Notes: generated by a model from the sequence alone, not told the origin. Shown: positions 52,004 to 61,755, counted from the stretch's first letter. The stretch: DNA of 64,000 nucleotides from Sorex araneus (GCF_027595985.1 NC_073302.1:404238503-404302502), one strand, 5' to 3'. Numbers and translations are program-made.

Positions 52004-52007
<4 letters not shown>
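51131..52007. other. single-copy DNA, no gene seen
   Basis: Opposed frames of 95 (+) and 74 (-) codons overlap at 51510-51734. Neither has a known motif. Confidence 0.4.

Positions 52008-52041
<34 letters not shown>
52008..52041. repeat. (GA)17 microsatellite
   Basis: Pure GA run. Confidence 0.97.
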
Positions 52042-52043
<2 letters not shown>

Positions 52044-52204
52044 CTGGACAAGCACATAGAAAATAAAAAGCTTTTCCAAAGAAACAAAGTTATCTTCTAT
52101 TCATTTTAGAAGAAGAGAAGCCAGGACACATGGACTGAAAACAGGGATCTGTGCCAACATCAGAATCAGAAACATTCCAAGCCAGCTGTAGGCTGAACTT
52201 ATGT

Positions 52205-52378
52205 TTTTATCTATATCTATATCTATATCTTTCCATCTATTTATCTATCTATATGTGTGTATGCCGAAGTTAATGTATACATATGTATATAATGCATATA
52301 TAAATGCATATAATTTATACATGTGTACATTCTGTATATAGCATAAAATAATATATGCATATATACATGTATTATGCA
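52205..52378. repeat. (TATC)n and AT-rich low-complexity tract
   Basis: TCTATATCTATATCTATATC, then irregular TATA/TGCATA/CATG words to 52378, ending at the left side of the LTR. Confidence 0.85.
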
Positions 52379-52821
52379 TGACACCCAGAGGGCAGGTTTT
52401 GGGCGTGACAGCTGTAAATTCACCAAGTAATCCTCGGGGGCTGCTGCTGGACATGTGTGTGCGTTCTGTGGCCCTCAGCTGCCTCCCTGCATCCCCACCT
52501 CCCCAGGGCTCCCCAATAGAGACACAGAGAGATGGGGAGATGGGGAGGCTGGCGACCACAGTCTGATGGTGAATATGGCCCGTTTAATGCAGAGTTGCTA
52601 ACATACTTATAGAACACCTGAAGGGGGGTTGAGGTAAGGACCGGTGTGATTGGTCATTTACATAGATAAACATTTGGCAGAGGAAATTCTCTTAGGGAGA
52701 TCAACTTAAGAAGAAATTCTGTCTCCAGGGACAGCTACATTGCTTTTATGTTTCCCTCTAATTATATAAGTTATCAATACTTGCAGTTGTTTGGATAAAC
52801 ACAGTAAGAGACAAAGATCCC

Positions 52822-52942
52822 AACAGTTAGTTCTCTGGGCAGAGAGCAAGCAAGGCTTTTAACACTTAGTTGTCTGGGCTCTGAGAACAAGCAAGGCTTT
52901 TAACACTTAGTTGTCTGGGCTCTGAGAACAAGCAAGGCTTTT
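52822..52942. repeat. three tandem copies of a 41-bp unit
   Basis: Units at 52822-52860 (diverged), 52861-52901 and 52902-52942, each ending GCAAGCAAGGCTTTT or AACAAGCAAGGCTTTT. The last two are identical. Confidence 0.95.
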
Positions 52943-53453
52943 AAATCCCAGACTAAGTCCTCAGAACAGTTCAGCTAATCCTTCCCCATAGGGGTCCTGT
53001 CTCTTAGGTTGTAAAAGTTTTGCATCAAGACCATGCATTTATGCTTTCTAGAATGTCCCATTTTGATGCCGGGTAGTTTTGCCACTCGCCCCGGGTTCAT
53101 CCCAGTCCCACAGCGGGACCTTTCTTTTGGGGTGTTAGGAACTACAGAAACTGAAGCCTGAGTCAAGTAGTTATGACCAAGTAATTATGCCCAGGAGTAG
53201 ATACATTTCAGTGTCAATCAACTCCCAAATATTAGGAGCATAGCATTAATGGTCTTTCTGTGTTTAACCAAAGAACATTGCTTTATAGTAAAATACAAAA
53301 AGGCTATAGGGGAAATAGAAAAGCAGGTACAAACATAAAACACTTCAAATACAAAGCAGTACAAATACAAGTTCAGAATTACCAGAAAGTTTTGGCTTAC
53401 AAGTAATCAAGACTGACTTGGGGAACTGTGACAATGAGAGGTAAAATACAAGA

Positions 53454-53707
53454 GAAAGGTTAAAGATAAACTTTAGCTAAGTTAGGGATGCTAGCAAGAG
53501 CATGTTAAACTTCTCAGGGAGAAAGAAAGGGGGCAATTGACTGCTGAAGCCTAAAGCACTTAGGGTTAATATACAACACAAAGGAAAGGTTGAAGATAGG
53601 CTCTAACCGAATTAGAGATGTTAGCAAGGGCCTAATAAGCTTCTCTGGGAGGAGGAAAGGGGCAATTCACCGGCGAAGCCTAAAACACTTAGGGTTGATA
53701 TCCAAAA
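53454..53707. repeat. two tandem copies of an approximately 125-bp unit
   Basis: Units 53454-53583 and 53584-53707 both begin GAAAGGTT-AAGATA and end CACTTAGGGTT-ATAT. They differ at scattered sites. Confidence 0.9.
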
Positions 53708-53708
53708 A

Positions 53709-54299
53709 TAGCCAGGGTCAAGAGCAGGCGGAGAGCTGGGGAGGAACAGACGGACTCTTCTGCAGCCGCCGCCATGTGGCCTGGAGTCTTAGTCCTGGAT
53801 CCCGCATATCTGGGCCTTGCATGTGGAAGCTCATGGTCGCCAGGGCTTCCTTTGGAGCCATCGGGGAGAGCGCACCTGCTCCATCTGAGGTGCCCCAGTG
53901 AAATTGGCTTGGTACGGGGGCTGGAGCAGTCTCTGGGAATGTGGTATCTTTTGGGACCGGCTGCTGTGTCTCTGGACCCCTCACCTTCTTGCCCAACTCG
54001 GAAACCCAGCATCATTTGTTTTCTTTCTCACACTAAAGCAGCCACTCCATCCTCAAGTTCTAAGGGCTTTTGTCACCCCCTCCTGCCACTTCCATAATTA
54101 AATGCCCTATCTTGGCTATTTATCTTCCTTCCTGCACTGCTTGGCCTTTTGTCTTTGTTATCCCCTACTCTGCCTTAACTCTTCCTTGATCTGTTCTTGC
54201 TGACAAAAAGTTCTTACTGACCAGTGATTAGAATTACGTTATCTTCCTGCTGGAAAACTCTCAATGACTCAATGACACCCCTCCCTCCCACTTGCCTAC
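53709..54299. other. single-copy or LTR-adjacent DNA
   Basis: CpG-containing GCAGCCGCCGCCATGTGG at 53763 begins a 107-codon frame without a recognisable domain. 54235-54299 may be a worn L2 fragment (CCTGCTGGAAAACTCTCAATG). Confidence 0.35.
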
Positions 54300-54343
54300 A
54301 AAATATAGTCCACCCTACCCGCTATTCTATCGCTCCAGCCCCT
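54300..54343 (-). mobile_element. Sor head stub
   Basis: CCCTACCCGCTATTCTATCG and CTCCAGCCCC: only the first 30 bp of a minus-strand SINE remain, yet they are nearly perfect. Confidence 0.75.
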
Positions 54344-54884
54344 ATTTGGAAGTTTTTGAAGAGAAGGAGGAAGAGAAAGTAGGGGAGAGTGGAGAGTAAC
54401 ATGCTCAAGAGAAACCCCAGGCTTCTCCAAGGACGGAGAGAGCCCACACATACATCCCAGCATTAGACATGAAAGCATGAAAGTTCACATCTCAAGAGGG
54501 AAAATGCAGGCGACACATGTGCCTGGGCAGCATATGCATGCACCTTCTTTGTTCAAGGTGGCTTTTATAGGGTATTTTCTCAGGATGTCTTGGTCTGGAA
54601 TGTTCTGAAGGTCTTCTCTGCGTTGAATCACTAAAGTTAATCAGATTAAGGGAGAGGTCCGAGAGTATTTGAGGAATTTCCCTCATGGAGGGATCCTATC
54701 TCCTCAGGGTCTGCTACTGGCTCCAGGTGAGGGTCTTATCAGTCCTTAGTTCTTGTTTTTTTGCAAGATTGGCCCTTGCAACTTCAGGGCTATTACTTCC
54801 CAAGAAATATACTGCCGTCGCTTGAGGAGGGGTCTTCCGTATCTGCCTGCCTACATGGGGTGGGGGACAGGGGGCAGAATAACA
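54344..54884. other. single-copy DNA
   Basis: No gene or repeat was recognised. Confidence 0.4.
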
Positions 54885-55020
54885 AGACGGCTGGGGAGAT
54901 AGTAGCAGAGTTAGGGTGCATGCCTTGCAATGCCCCCAACCTAGTTTTGACCCATGGCACCCCGTGCCTCCCCAGCCTCACTGGGTGTCGTCCTGGAGTC
55001 CCCAGCACAATAGGACCTGA
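54885..55020 (+). mobile_element. Sor-like SINE, old
   Basis: GACGGCTGGGGAGATAGTAG head, CATGCCTTGCAATGCCCCC, then CTCACTGGGTGTCGTCCTG. Confidence 0.6.
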
Positions 55021-55137
55021 TGAGTATGTCATTCTCAGGCTCTGGCACTGCACCATTCATTTGTTGCATATCCCCAGGAGAGACCCCAAGCTGCCTGAGC
55101 ACTGCTTGGAACCCCTCCTTCTCTCAAATAAGAGGAT

Positions 55138-55222
55138 AGGGGACTGGGGATGTAATTCAACGATAGAACACTTGCTTTGCATTTGTGACACCCTGGGTTT
55201 GAGTGCCAGTACCACCAAAATA
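55138..55222 (+). mobile_element. Ala-like (ID-like) SINE, best copy
   Basis: GGGGACTGGGGATGTAATTC, ATAGAACACTTGCTTTGC, CCTGGGTTTGAGTGCCAG, then ACCACCAAAATA. The layout matches a tRNA-Ala-derived ID-type element. Confidence 0.7.
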
Positions 55223-55350
55223 TAAACTAGAATAGATTAAATGGGGATACGTGAGCCCAGAGACAGAATGCAGGCAGCGACAATGATGCGAGATGCAAGA
55301 AGAACATCCTTTACAAACCCAGGAATTGCAGAGGCTTCCAGAAAAATAGG

Positions 55351-55407
55351 AATGTACTATTACTTTTGTGGGCCAGAGACTGTCTCTGGCCCACAGAATA
55401 GTACATT
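55351..55407. repeat. 57-bp near-perfect palindrome
   Basis: Inner arms TGTGGGCCAGAGAC (55367-55380) and GTCTCTGGCCCACA (55382-55395) are perfectly complementary around a single T. Outer arms AATGTACTATT (55351-55361) and AATAGTACATT (55397-55407) are also perfect. The only asymmetry is ACTTT against G. Confidence 0.95.
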
Positions 55408-55545
55408 TGTAGCTGGTAGGGCAGTTGCCTTGAACACGGCCAATCTGGATTCAATCCCTGCCACCCCATATGGTCCGGAGCCCCGCCAGGAGTGATCCCA
55501 GGAGGATGCCCTGTGCACCTCCAGGGGTAGCCCAACAAAACAGCA
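55385..55545 (+). mobile_element. Sor A SINE
   Basis: AGAATAGTACATTTGTAGC head region, GTTGCCTTGAACACGGCC, then CGCCAGGAGTGATCCCAGG. Its 5' end forms the right arm of the palindrome. Confidence 0.8.
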
Positions 55546-55604
55546 ACAACAACAAAAATAAATTAATTTTTAAAAAAAAAAAGAGGGAGAGAGAGATCTT
55601 TCCC

Positions 55605-55690
55605 TCTCTGGTCATAGAAGACACCACCAGCCCTGCCAACACCTTGGTTTCCGGCTTCTAGCTCCAGAGCCCAGACAATAGCTGTCTGTC
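55605..55690 (+). mobile_element. MLT1/MaLR LTR 3' fragment
   Basis: CCTGCCAACACCTTGGTTTC, CGGCTTCTAGCTCCAGAGC and CAGACAATAGC match the 3' part of MLT1-type LTRs. Confidence 0.7.
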
Positions 55691-56071
55691 CCGGAAGCCT
55701 CCCAGCGGTGGTGCTTTGAATGTTAGTCGCGTCTGCTGAATTCTGAGAAACAGGCCCTGGGGCAGCCAAGCCTGTGACAGACGTTGGGAGGGGAGAGCCA
55801 GCCTATTTGGAGAACGCGCACAAGGTCTGGCCTAGCACAGAGGAAGCGACTGCGTGCCGCCCCAGGAGAGACCCTGCCTGACTCTCATCTTTGAAGAGAG
55901 AATTTTGTTCCTGCAATTGGGCTGCAGTGGGTAGCAGTAAGGATGGGGGCAGGAACCCCTGCGGGGGTCGTGGATGGGGGGTTGGGTGGGGTAGGGGAAG
56001 GGCAGAACCTCCTTCCAGGCTCCAGGTGCTTCCAGGCAAACATTTTGTTGTTGTTGTCGTCGGTTCATTTT
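55691..56071. other. GC-rich single-copy DNA
   Basis: No gene was recognised. Confidence 0.4.
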
Positions 56072-56245
56072 GTTTAATTTTAGGGCCACACCCTGAAGAA
56101 CTCAGGAACTACTTCCTGCCAGGTGCTGGCAGGGGCTGGGGGAGGGGGTGGGGGGAAGTTGCTTCCAGTGGTGCTCAGGGAACCATGCAGGGGTGCTAAC
56201 ATGCAAAACAGGCACAGTAGTCGCCCTTTGAGCTGGCTCTCTGAC
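56072..56245 (-). mobile_element. Sor-like SINE, old
   Basis: TTTTAGGGCCACACCCTGAAG to GAGCTGGCTCTCTGACCCC, with a G-rich insertion in the centre. Confidence 0.65.
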
Positions 56246-56858
56246 CCCGCACCCAAAGGCTTTTGAAATGGAGAGGATGTGCTAAGCTGCCCACAAGTCC
56301 CTCCCTAATTACGGCCTTCTGAGGCAGCTCCTGCCTGGCCCATCCCCCACAGGGGACAGAGAAAGGAGGACAGGGAAAGCCATGTCCTCTCCTGACTCCA
56401 GAGGCATTTCCTGAGCCCTCCTTGCCCAAAATATGTCCTCCCACTCCTGGGGAACCAAGAGATGTGCCAGTTACATGAGGGTGGATTCACGTAAGTAGGT
56501 TAGCTAAGTGCAAGGGTACCGTAGGACCGCTGAGGTCTGGCAGGATCACAGGAGACTTGACTGTGGTGTCTCTGACCATCCGTCCTGTCACCTCCTGTCT
56601 GGAAGGTGGTGGGCAGGCTGAGAGCAAGCGCGAGCTCGTGAGCAGTATATCTAGCCACCGAGTGCAGGCGGAGTCACCAGCCAGTGGTCCAGGTTCTGGC
56701 ACAGTCTCCATCATGGAAAGAGTGAGGCAGCCTCGGGCTCAGCCCCAGAGGCCACACGGCCCATGACACTGGACAGGTACTGGACCAGCTTCCCCTATGA
56801 GAGGTGTTCAGAGACAAGTACCCCTGTCGGACTTTCTACTAAACGAGGAATCTAAAAG
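56246..56858. other. single-copy DNA, no gene seen
   Basis: Opposed 69-83 codon frames only. Confidence 0.4.
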
Positions 56859-56873
56859 GGCTCCTTTAATCTT

Positions 56874-57037
56874 TTTTATTTATTTATTTATTTTTTTTTT
56901 GCTTTTTGGGTCACACCTGGTGATGCACAGGGGTTACTCCAGGCTCATGCACTCAGGAATTACTCCTGGCTGGCAATCGAACCCGGGTCGGCCGCATGCA
57001 AGGCAAACAGCCTACTTGCTGTGCTATCACTCTAGCC
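56874..57037 (-). mobile_element. Sor A SINE, internal deletion, TSD
   Basis: CTCCTTTAATCTTTT at 56859-56873 and 57039-57053. The CTCAGGGGACCATATGG centre is deleted between GGCTGG and CAATCGAACC. Confidence 0.93.
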
Positions 57038-57204
57038 CCCTCCTTTAATCTTTTACAAATATTGATTGCACCTTAATCAGGTGCTATTTTCCTATGGTGT
57101 GTTTAATAGACTCGATGACTACAATCAGTTTCCCTGCTTTCTAGGGTTCTCTTTTCTTTTTTTTTTACTATGGTGATTAGGAAAAAAACCTTTCAGGGAG
57201 GAGG

Positions 57205-57275
57205 TACTATAGATTGAACCCAAGTCTCACACATGCAAGGCATGCGCTTTCCTGCTGAGTCCCACTACAAAATTT
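57205..57275 (-). mobile_element. Ala-like (ID-like) SINE
   Basis: Minus strand: GTAGTGGGACTCAGCAGG, AAGCGCATGCCTTGCATGTG, GACTTGGGTTCAATC. Confidence 0.6.
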
Positions 57276-57398
57276 GAAGATGCAATTCTTGCTTCTTTTT
57301 TTCTTTTTCTTTTTTGTCTGTTTACAGGTTTCAGGGACTGAGCCCAGGGCAAGTAAGTGCTTTGTCATTGGTCGTATTCCATAACTGGAGTCTTTCCA

Positions 57399-57740
57399 TT
57401 TTTTTTTTCCCACGTGGTAGAAATCGGTTTATTAACAGTGATGGGTCCTGCGCGGGTGGCCAAGGGGTCGAGCCGGTTTGATCCAGGACCGGGCTCAGCG
57501 CAGCCGCCGGGCCTCTCGCTCCGACTCCAGCAGGCTCAGCACAGCCCCCTCGCGGACCGGGCCTTTCATGTTGCGGCTGATGGAGCGGCTTGTGTCATCC
57601 ATGAATTCCACGCACACCTGCGTGCACTGTCCCTGCGAGCTGGTCCTTCCCAGCACCTTGGTGACCCGGGCTAATTTGATAGGCTGCATGCGGCTGGTGT
57701 CCACGATGGCGGCCGTGGGGCAAGGGGACTGTAGAGAGCT
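57399..57740 (-). pseudogene. RPS28: RPS28 processed retrocopy with lost start codon
   Basis: Minus-strand retrocopy of the 40S ribosomal protein eS28 mRNA. Codons 57704-57495 read through all 69 residues to the normal end [12 protein letters not shown]-stop, with no frameshift. The initiator codon is GTG (57704-57702) in the context GCCGCCATC-GTG-GAC, so the canonical ATG is gone. From my recollection of the mammalian protein I count seven substitutions: V6M, G22S, R31C, I43S, V46M, D54A and T57S. V6M creates a new in-frame ATG at 57689-57687. An AATAAA (complement at 57428-57433) and a poly(A) (T-run 57399-57408) mark retroposition. Transcription cannot be judged from sequence. Confidence 0.93.
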
Positions 57741-57850
57741 CCGTTTTTCTTAGGCCACCGCACTCCAAGCACACAGCCTGTGTCTGCTCTTTGCCAACTT
57801 CCCACCAGAGCATGCTATTCCCATTTCCTTTTTTAAAAAAAAAAAAAAAA

Positions 57851-58012
57851 ATTGGGGCCACACCCAGTGAAGCTTAGGGCTTACTCCTGCCTCTGCACTA
57901 AAGAATTACTCCTGGTAAGGATCAGGAAAACAATATGGGGTATAAGAGATCATACCCGGGTGACCACCAGCGAAGCGAGGCCCTTACCTGATGGACTATC
58001 TCTCTGACCCCC
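57851..58012 (-). mobile_element. Sor A SINE, old
   Basis: TTGGGGCCACACCCAGTGAAG to CTATCTCTCTGACCCCC. Confidence 0.83.
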
Positions 58013-58105
58013 CTCATTTCCATTCTTACCTAGAAAACACATAGATCCTGAGCTGCTGAAAAGAACTCCCCCACTCCCACACACAAAAGGAATGTACCCA
58101 TATTC

Positions 58106-58286
58106 ACCCCTCTCGGAGAGCCCGGCAAGCTACCGAGAGTATCGAGCCCACTTGGCAGAGCCTGACAAGCTACCCGTGCGTATTGGATATGCCAAAAACA
58201 GTAACAATAAGTCTCTCACTGAGAGACATTACTAGTGCCCGCTCAACAAATCGATGAGCAACGGGATGACAGTGACAGTGACAGTG
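58106..58286 (+). mobile_element. Sor B SINE, 5'-truncated, with TSD
   Basis: Begins CTCTCGGAGAGCCCGGCAAG, runs to CAACGGGATGACAGTGACAG and ends in (GACAGT)n. ACCCATATTCA flanks it at about 58096 and 58287. The tRNA head and poly(A) are both absent. Confidence 0.9.
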
Positions 58287-58479
58287 ACCCATATTCAAAC
58301 AACTGGTAGGAATAAAAACAATTCTTCGGAAGTGTGCTAGAGCGACCACAGAGATGAGGTGAAAGATGAAGATGGCTTGACCAAGAATGGGGACAGTGAG
58401 GCAGAGAAATGATCGGATGTGAGAAACTTTTCTCAGTAGAGCAGCTCGTCATGGGCTGCAAAGATGGAGGGAAGGCTGT

Positions 58480-58600
58480 GACCCAGGTGCTAATCTAAAC
58501 ATCGCAGAAGGTCCTCAAGCACTGCCAGACATGGCCCCTGAGCACAGAGCCAGGAGTGGTTCCCTCCGCCTGCCCCCCTCCTCCAAAAAAAAAAAAAATA
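58480..58600 (+). mobile_element. Sor A 3' part
   Basis: GAAGGTCCTCAAGCACTGCC, then GAGCACAGAGCCAGGAGTGG and A14. Confidence 0.75.
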
Positions 58601-59744
58601 CAAACCTGTCATGGGAAGCATGTGAGGAGCTGGGAGGAAGAGGGAGGGGAAAGCAAAGGGGACAGTTGTGGTGTCCAGCCTGAGACACAGGCACTGTGTG
58701 GGGACTCACAGGGAAGAGCGCAGGTCTACTGCGCTGACCTTTGCAAGAACGCTCCCGACTGCATGCCCCAGGAGCTTCACCTGCTGCGCTGCTTTCCCGA
58801 CAGCTGCCCCGAGAAGGAACTTGCAAGGCCTGGATCATGCCTCCCAGGGTGCTGCTTATGCGGGTTGTTTCCAAAGAGTGTTTTTAGGACCCAGAAATTT
58901 GACCGCCCTCCCCTCTCGGGTTATTCCCCAGGCTGTTAAGTCAATAATTAGCTCCCCAGTCACCTCCCCTGAGAAGTACATCAAACAGGGCCCCTGGAGC
59001 CATTTATCTTTCCCAGGGAAAGTTGTCCCACTGGGGTCACAGCGGCCTTCTCATCAGGAAACATGGAGATGGGCCAGGACCCCAGAACCGAGCCAACCTT
59101 CCTGGTGAGCGGCTGATTCCGAGTCCCAAGTCCAGGCAACTGACCCCACATTGTATTTTAGGTGGCTCCGGTCACTGGAGCCTTGTGTTCAGATTTCCAG
59201 GAGGCAGAGTGAGGAGCAGGGGATTGTCCACTCCCAGACATACAGGGAACAGTCAGTCTGCGCTTTGAGCATTCCCTCCATCCCTTCCTACATTTGTTCT
59301 AGTGATCCCAGTCAGGATCCTTCCTCGAGCTCTGCTCATCCTCAGCTGGGTCTTGTCTAAAAAGGAATCGGAATTGAAGGAAGTTCTCTGCAGCCTTCTG
59401 TCCTGGTCCTAGTCCTGTCCTTACTGTACAGAGTTGATTTTTCTCTAACTCTTTTACTCTTGTCTGTGGGGCATGTGCAGGATACGGTCATTAAAGGAAT
59501 GAATGAGTGAGTGTACATCTCTGACAACGGTGCTTCCTCAGAAATGGTTCTCTGGGGTGGGGAGATGGGGACGGGGTGTGGGGGGGGGGGGATAGGGGGA
59601 AGAAGTCTCTCAAGCATGGCTCAGGGATCCCGAGTCCCAGGTCCCTGTAGTACAAGTCAATTGGGACTGACAGCTTAATGCTTGGGCCTAGTGGTTCTGG
59701 GTGCCCCCGACACCATCCTGCAGTGCTTATGCTATTGGAGGGGG
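58601..59744. other. single-copy DNA, cysteine-rich open frame
   Basis: 1.1 kb without SINE. At 58690-58930 one plus frame encodes a cysteine-rich stretch (CADLCKNAPDC, CFPDSC, CLPGCCLCG). It lacks a convincing acceptor site and I know no family for it. Treated as unproven. Confidence 0.35.
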
Positions 59745-59815
59745 GCATGTGATGCTAGGATCCAACTCAGCATCTCACACATGCAATGTTTTGAATTGCG
59801 CTATCTCCCTAGTCT
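59745..59815 (-). mobile_element. Ala-like (ID-like) SINE, worn
   Basis: Minus strand: GACTAGGGAGATAGCGCAAT, CATTGCATGTGTGAGATG, GAGTTGGATCC. Confidence 0.5.
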
Positions 59816-59834
59816 AAAATGGCTATATTTTATT

Positions 59835-60006
59835 ATTTTTTTCTTCTTGCGTCACACCCAGCGATGCACAGGAGTTACTCCTGGCTCATGCACTCAGGAA
59901 TTACTCCTGGCAGTGCTCGGGGGACCATATGGGATGCTGGGAATCGAACCCAGGTCAGCCGTGTGTAAGGCAAATGCCCTACCCGCTGTGCTATCAACCC
60001 AGCCCC
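59835..60006 (-). mobile_element. Sor A SINE with 17-bp TSD
   Basis: AATGGCTATATTTTATT at 59818-59834 and 60007-60023, perfect. First of four stacked minus-strand insertions. Confidence 0.96.
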
Positions 60007-60023
60007 AATGGCTATATTTTATT

Positions 60024-60495
60024 TTATTTATTTATTTTTTATTAGTGAATCACCGTGAGGTACAGTTACAGACTTACAGATTTTCGTGTTTGCATTTCAG
60101 TCATAAAATGATCGAGTACCCATCCCTCCACCAGTGCCCATTCTCCACCACCAATGATCCTAGGAGCCCTCCCACCATCCCTATCCCATTCCCCCCCCAC
60201 ACACATACCCCACCTCTGTGGCAGGGCATTCCCTTTTGTTCTTTCTCTCCTTTGGGGTGTTGTGGTTTGCGATAGAGGTATTGAGGGGCCATCATGTTGG
60301 ATCTATAGTCTACTTTGGCTCGTATCTCCCAATCGGAGCAGGGTCCTCCCGACACCCTTTACTTGGTGTTCCCTTCTCTATCTGAGCTGCCATTTCCCCC
60401 AGCATGTGAAGTCAGTTTCCAAGACGTGGGGCATGCCTCTTGGACCTTATCTCTACCATTCTTGGGTGTTAGTCTTCTCTTCTGTTACTTTATCG
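60024..60495 (-). mobile_element. L1 3' end, 5'-truncated
   Basis: TTATTAGTGAATCACCGTGAG to GTTACTTTATCG. ATGGCTATATTTT at 60008-60020 recurs at 60684-60696, after the SINE that later entered its 5' junction. Confidence 0.9.
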
Positions 60496-60501
60496 ATGGC
60501 T

Positions 60502-60680
60502 TTTTTTTTTTTTTTTTGCTTTTTGGGTCACACCTGGCGATGCACAGGGGTTACTCCTGGCTTTGCACTCAGGAATTACTCCTGGCAGTGCTCAGGGGAC
60601 CATATGGGATGCTTGGAATCGAACCTGGGTTGACCGCGTGCAAGGCAAACACCCTACCCACTGTCCTATTGCTCCAGCCC
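60502..60680 (-). mobile_element. Sor A SINE at the L1 5' junction
   Basis: TCGATGGCT at 60493-60501 and TCGATGGCT at 60681-60689. T17 tail. Confidence 0.94.
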
Positions 60681-60712
60681 TCGATGGCTATATTTTTAAT
60701 AGAAGGTTTTTC

Positions 60713-60890
60713 TTTTTCTTTTTTTTTCTTTTTGCGTCACACCCGGCAATGCACAGGGGTTACTCCTGACTCTGCACTCAGGAATTGCTCCTGGCGATGC
60801 TTGGGGGGACCATATGGGATGCTGGGAATCGAATTCGGGTGGGCTGCATGCAAGGCAAACACCCTACCTGCTGTGCTATAGCTCCAGCCC
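60713..60890 (-). mobile_element. Sor A SINE with TSD
   Basis: AATAGAAGGTTTTT at about 60699-60712 and 60891-60904. Fourth element of the stack. Confidence 0.94.
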
Positions 60891-61149
60891 AAATAGAAGG
60901 TTTTTAAAGCAAACTAACTTCAAAAGGCAAAAGATTGACCTGGTATGGAGCCTTCCCCATTCTCAGGTAATATCAAATCATACTTACTCTCCTCCCGGTG
61001 AAAGATTCCAGGGAATCTAGGCTTGACTCTTGCAGATGGCTTTTCAGCTGCTCCCCAGCAGAGTTGTTGTGTATCTGGAGCATGGCAAGGTTAACTTCTT
61101 TCACATCCCTACCCAGCTATCAACATCTAGGTCTTAAGAAGCATAGCCA

Positions 61150-61322
61150 GTGAGAGTGGGGTGATAGTACAGGGGGTAGGAAACTTACCTTGCACGTGAC
61201 CAACCCAGGTTTGATCTCATCATCCTCTATGGACCCTGAGCTCTCTCCCTGAGCAGGAAGTAGAGCCAGGCGTAAGCTTTGAGCACTGCAAGGAGTGGCA
61301 CACAAAACAAAACAAAACAAAA
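61150..61322 (+). mobile_element. Sor A SINE
   Basis: AGTGGGGTGATAGTACAGGG head, CTTACCTTGCACGTGACC, ending GTGGCACACAAAAC plus (AAAAC)n. Confidence 0.88.
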
Positions 61323-61369
61323 GAGGTGTGTGTGGGGGGGGATGGTGGTAGAAAAGAAAAAGAAACATA

Positions 61370-61560
61370 GCCTGAATGGCCAAAGGCAACAGAACCTAAG
61401 AACTGTTCTCCAGAGCTGAGTTTACCAAAGAGGTATGTGGGTGCATGGGTCATTGGTGGACGAAAGCTGACACACTGGGGGTGGGGGTGGTGTTAGACAC
61501 TGTATGCATGAAACTAGTAAAACAGTACCATAAATCACAATGCCTTGATAAATATTGGAG
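61370..61560 (+). mobile_element. older L1 3' end
   Basis: GGTCATTGGTGGACGAAAGC, GGTGTTAGACACTGTATGCAT, TAAATCACAATGCCTTGATAAA. Confidence 0.6.
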
Positions 61561-61755
61561 AGTGAAAGAAGAAAAGAACCTAGCCTGGTTTACCTTCACA
61601 TTCTGATGAATCCCCGTAGAGCTCTGCCGTGTCTCTTTCTGAGTGTAAAGAACATCACATCTTTGCAGGTCCGGGACAGATGGCAAAGGGAATGAGGCTA
61701 TCTGGTGCAAAATCTAAGGGGGCACCCAAATTCTCAATCAAGGTAAACAATCTTT

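Larger units (their letters stand above)
52455..53708 (-). mobile_element. LTR of a class II-like endogenous retrovirus, copy 2
   Basis: In antisense an ATTAAA signal (complement at 52583-52588) precedes a GC-rich R/U5-like segment ending near 52455. The U3-like part to the right is homologous to the LTR at 24662-25770 and longer. It contains a 41-bp triplet repeat and a roughly 125-bp tandem pair. The outer limit (53708) is my estimate. No internal retroviral genes are attached. Confidence 0.6.

Noticed and set aside
53774-54097. 107-codon frame starting in GCCGCCGCCATGTGG, a good Kozak context
   Set aside because: No homology recognised. The region borders the LTR, and the downstream composition is not coding-like.
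57495-57704. RPS28 as an intact functional gene
   Set aside because: The start codon is GTG, the copy is intronless with a poly(A) tail, and seven residues differ from the conserved protein.
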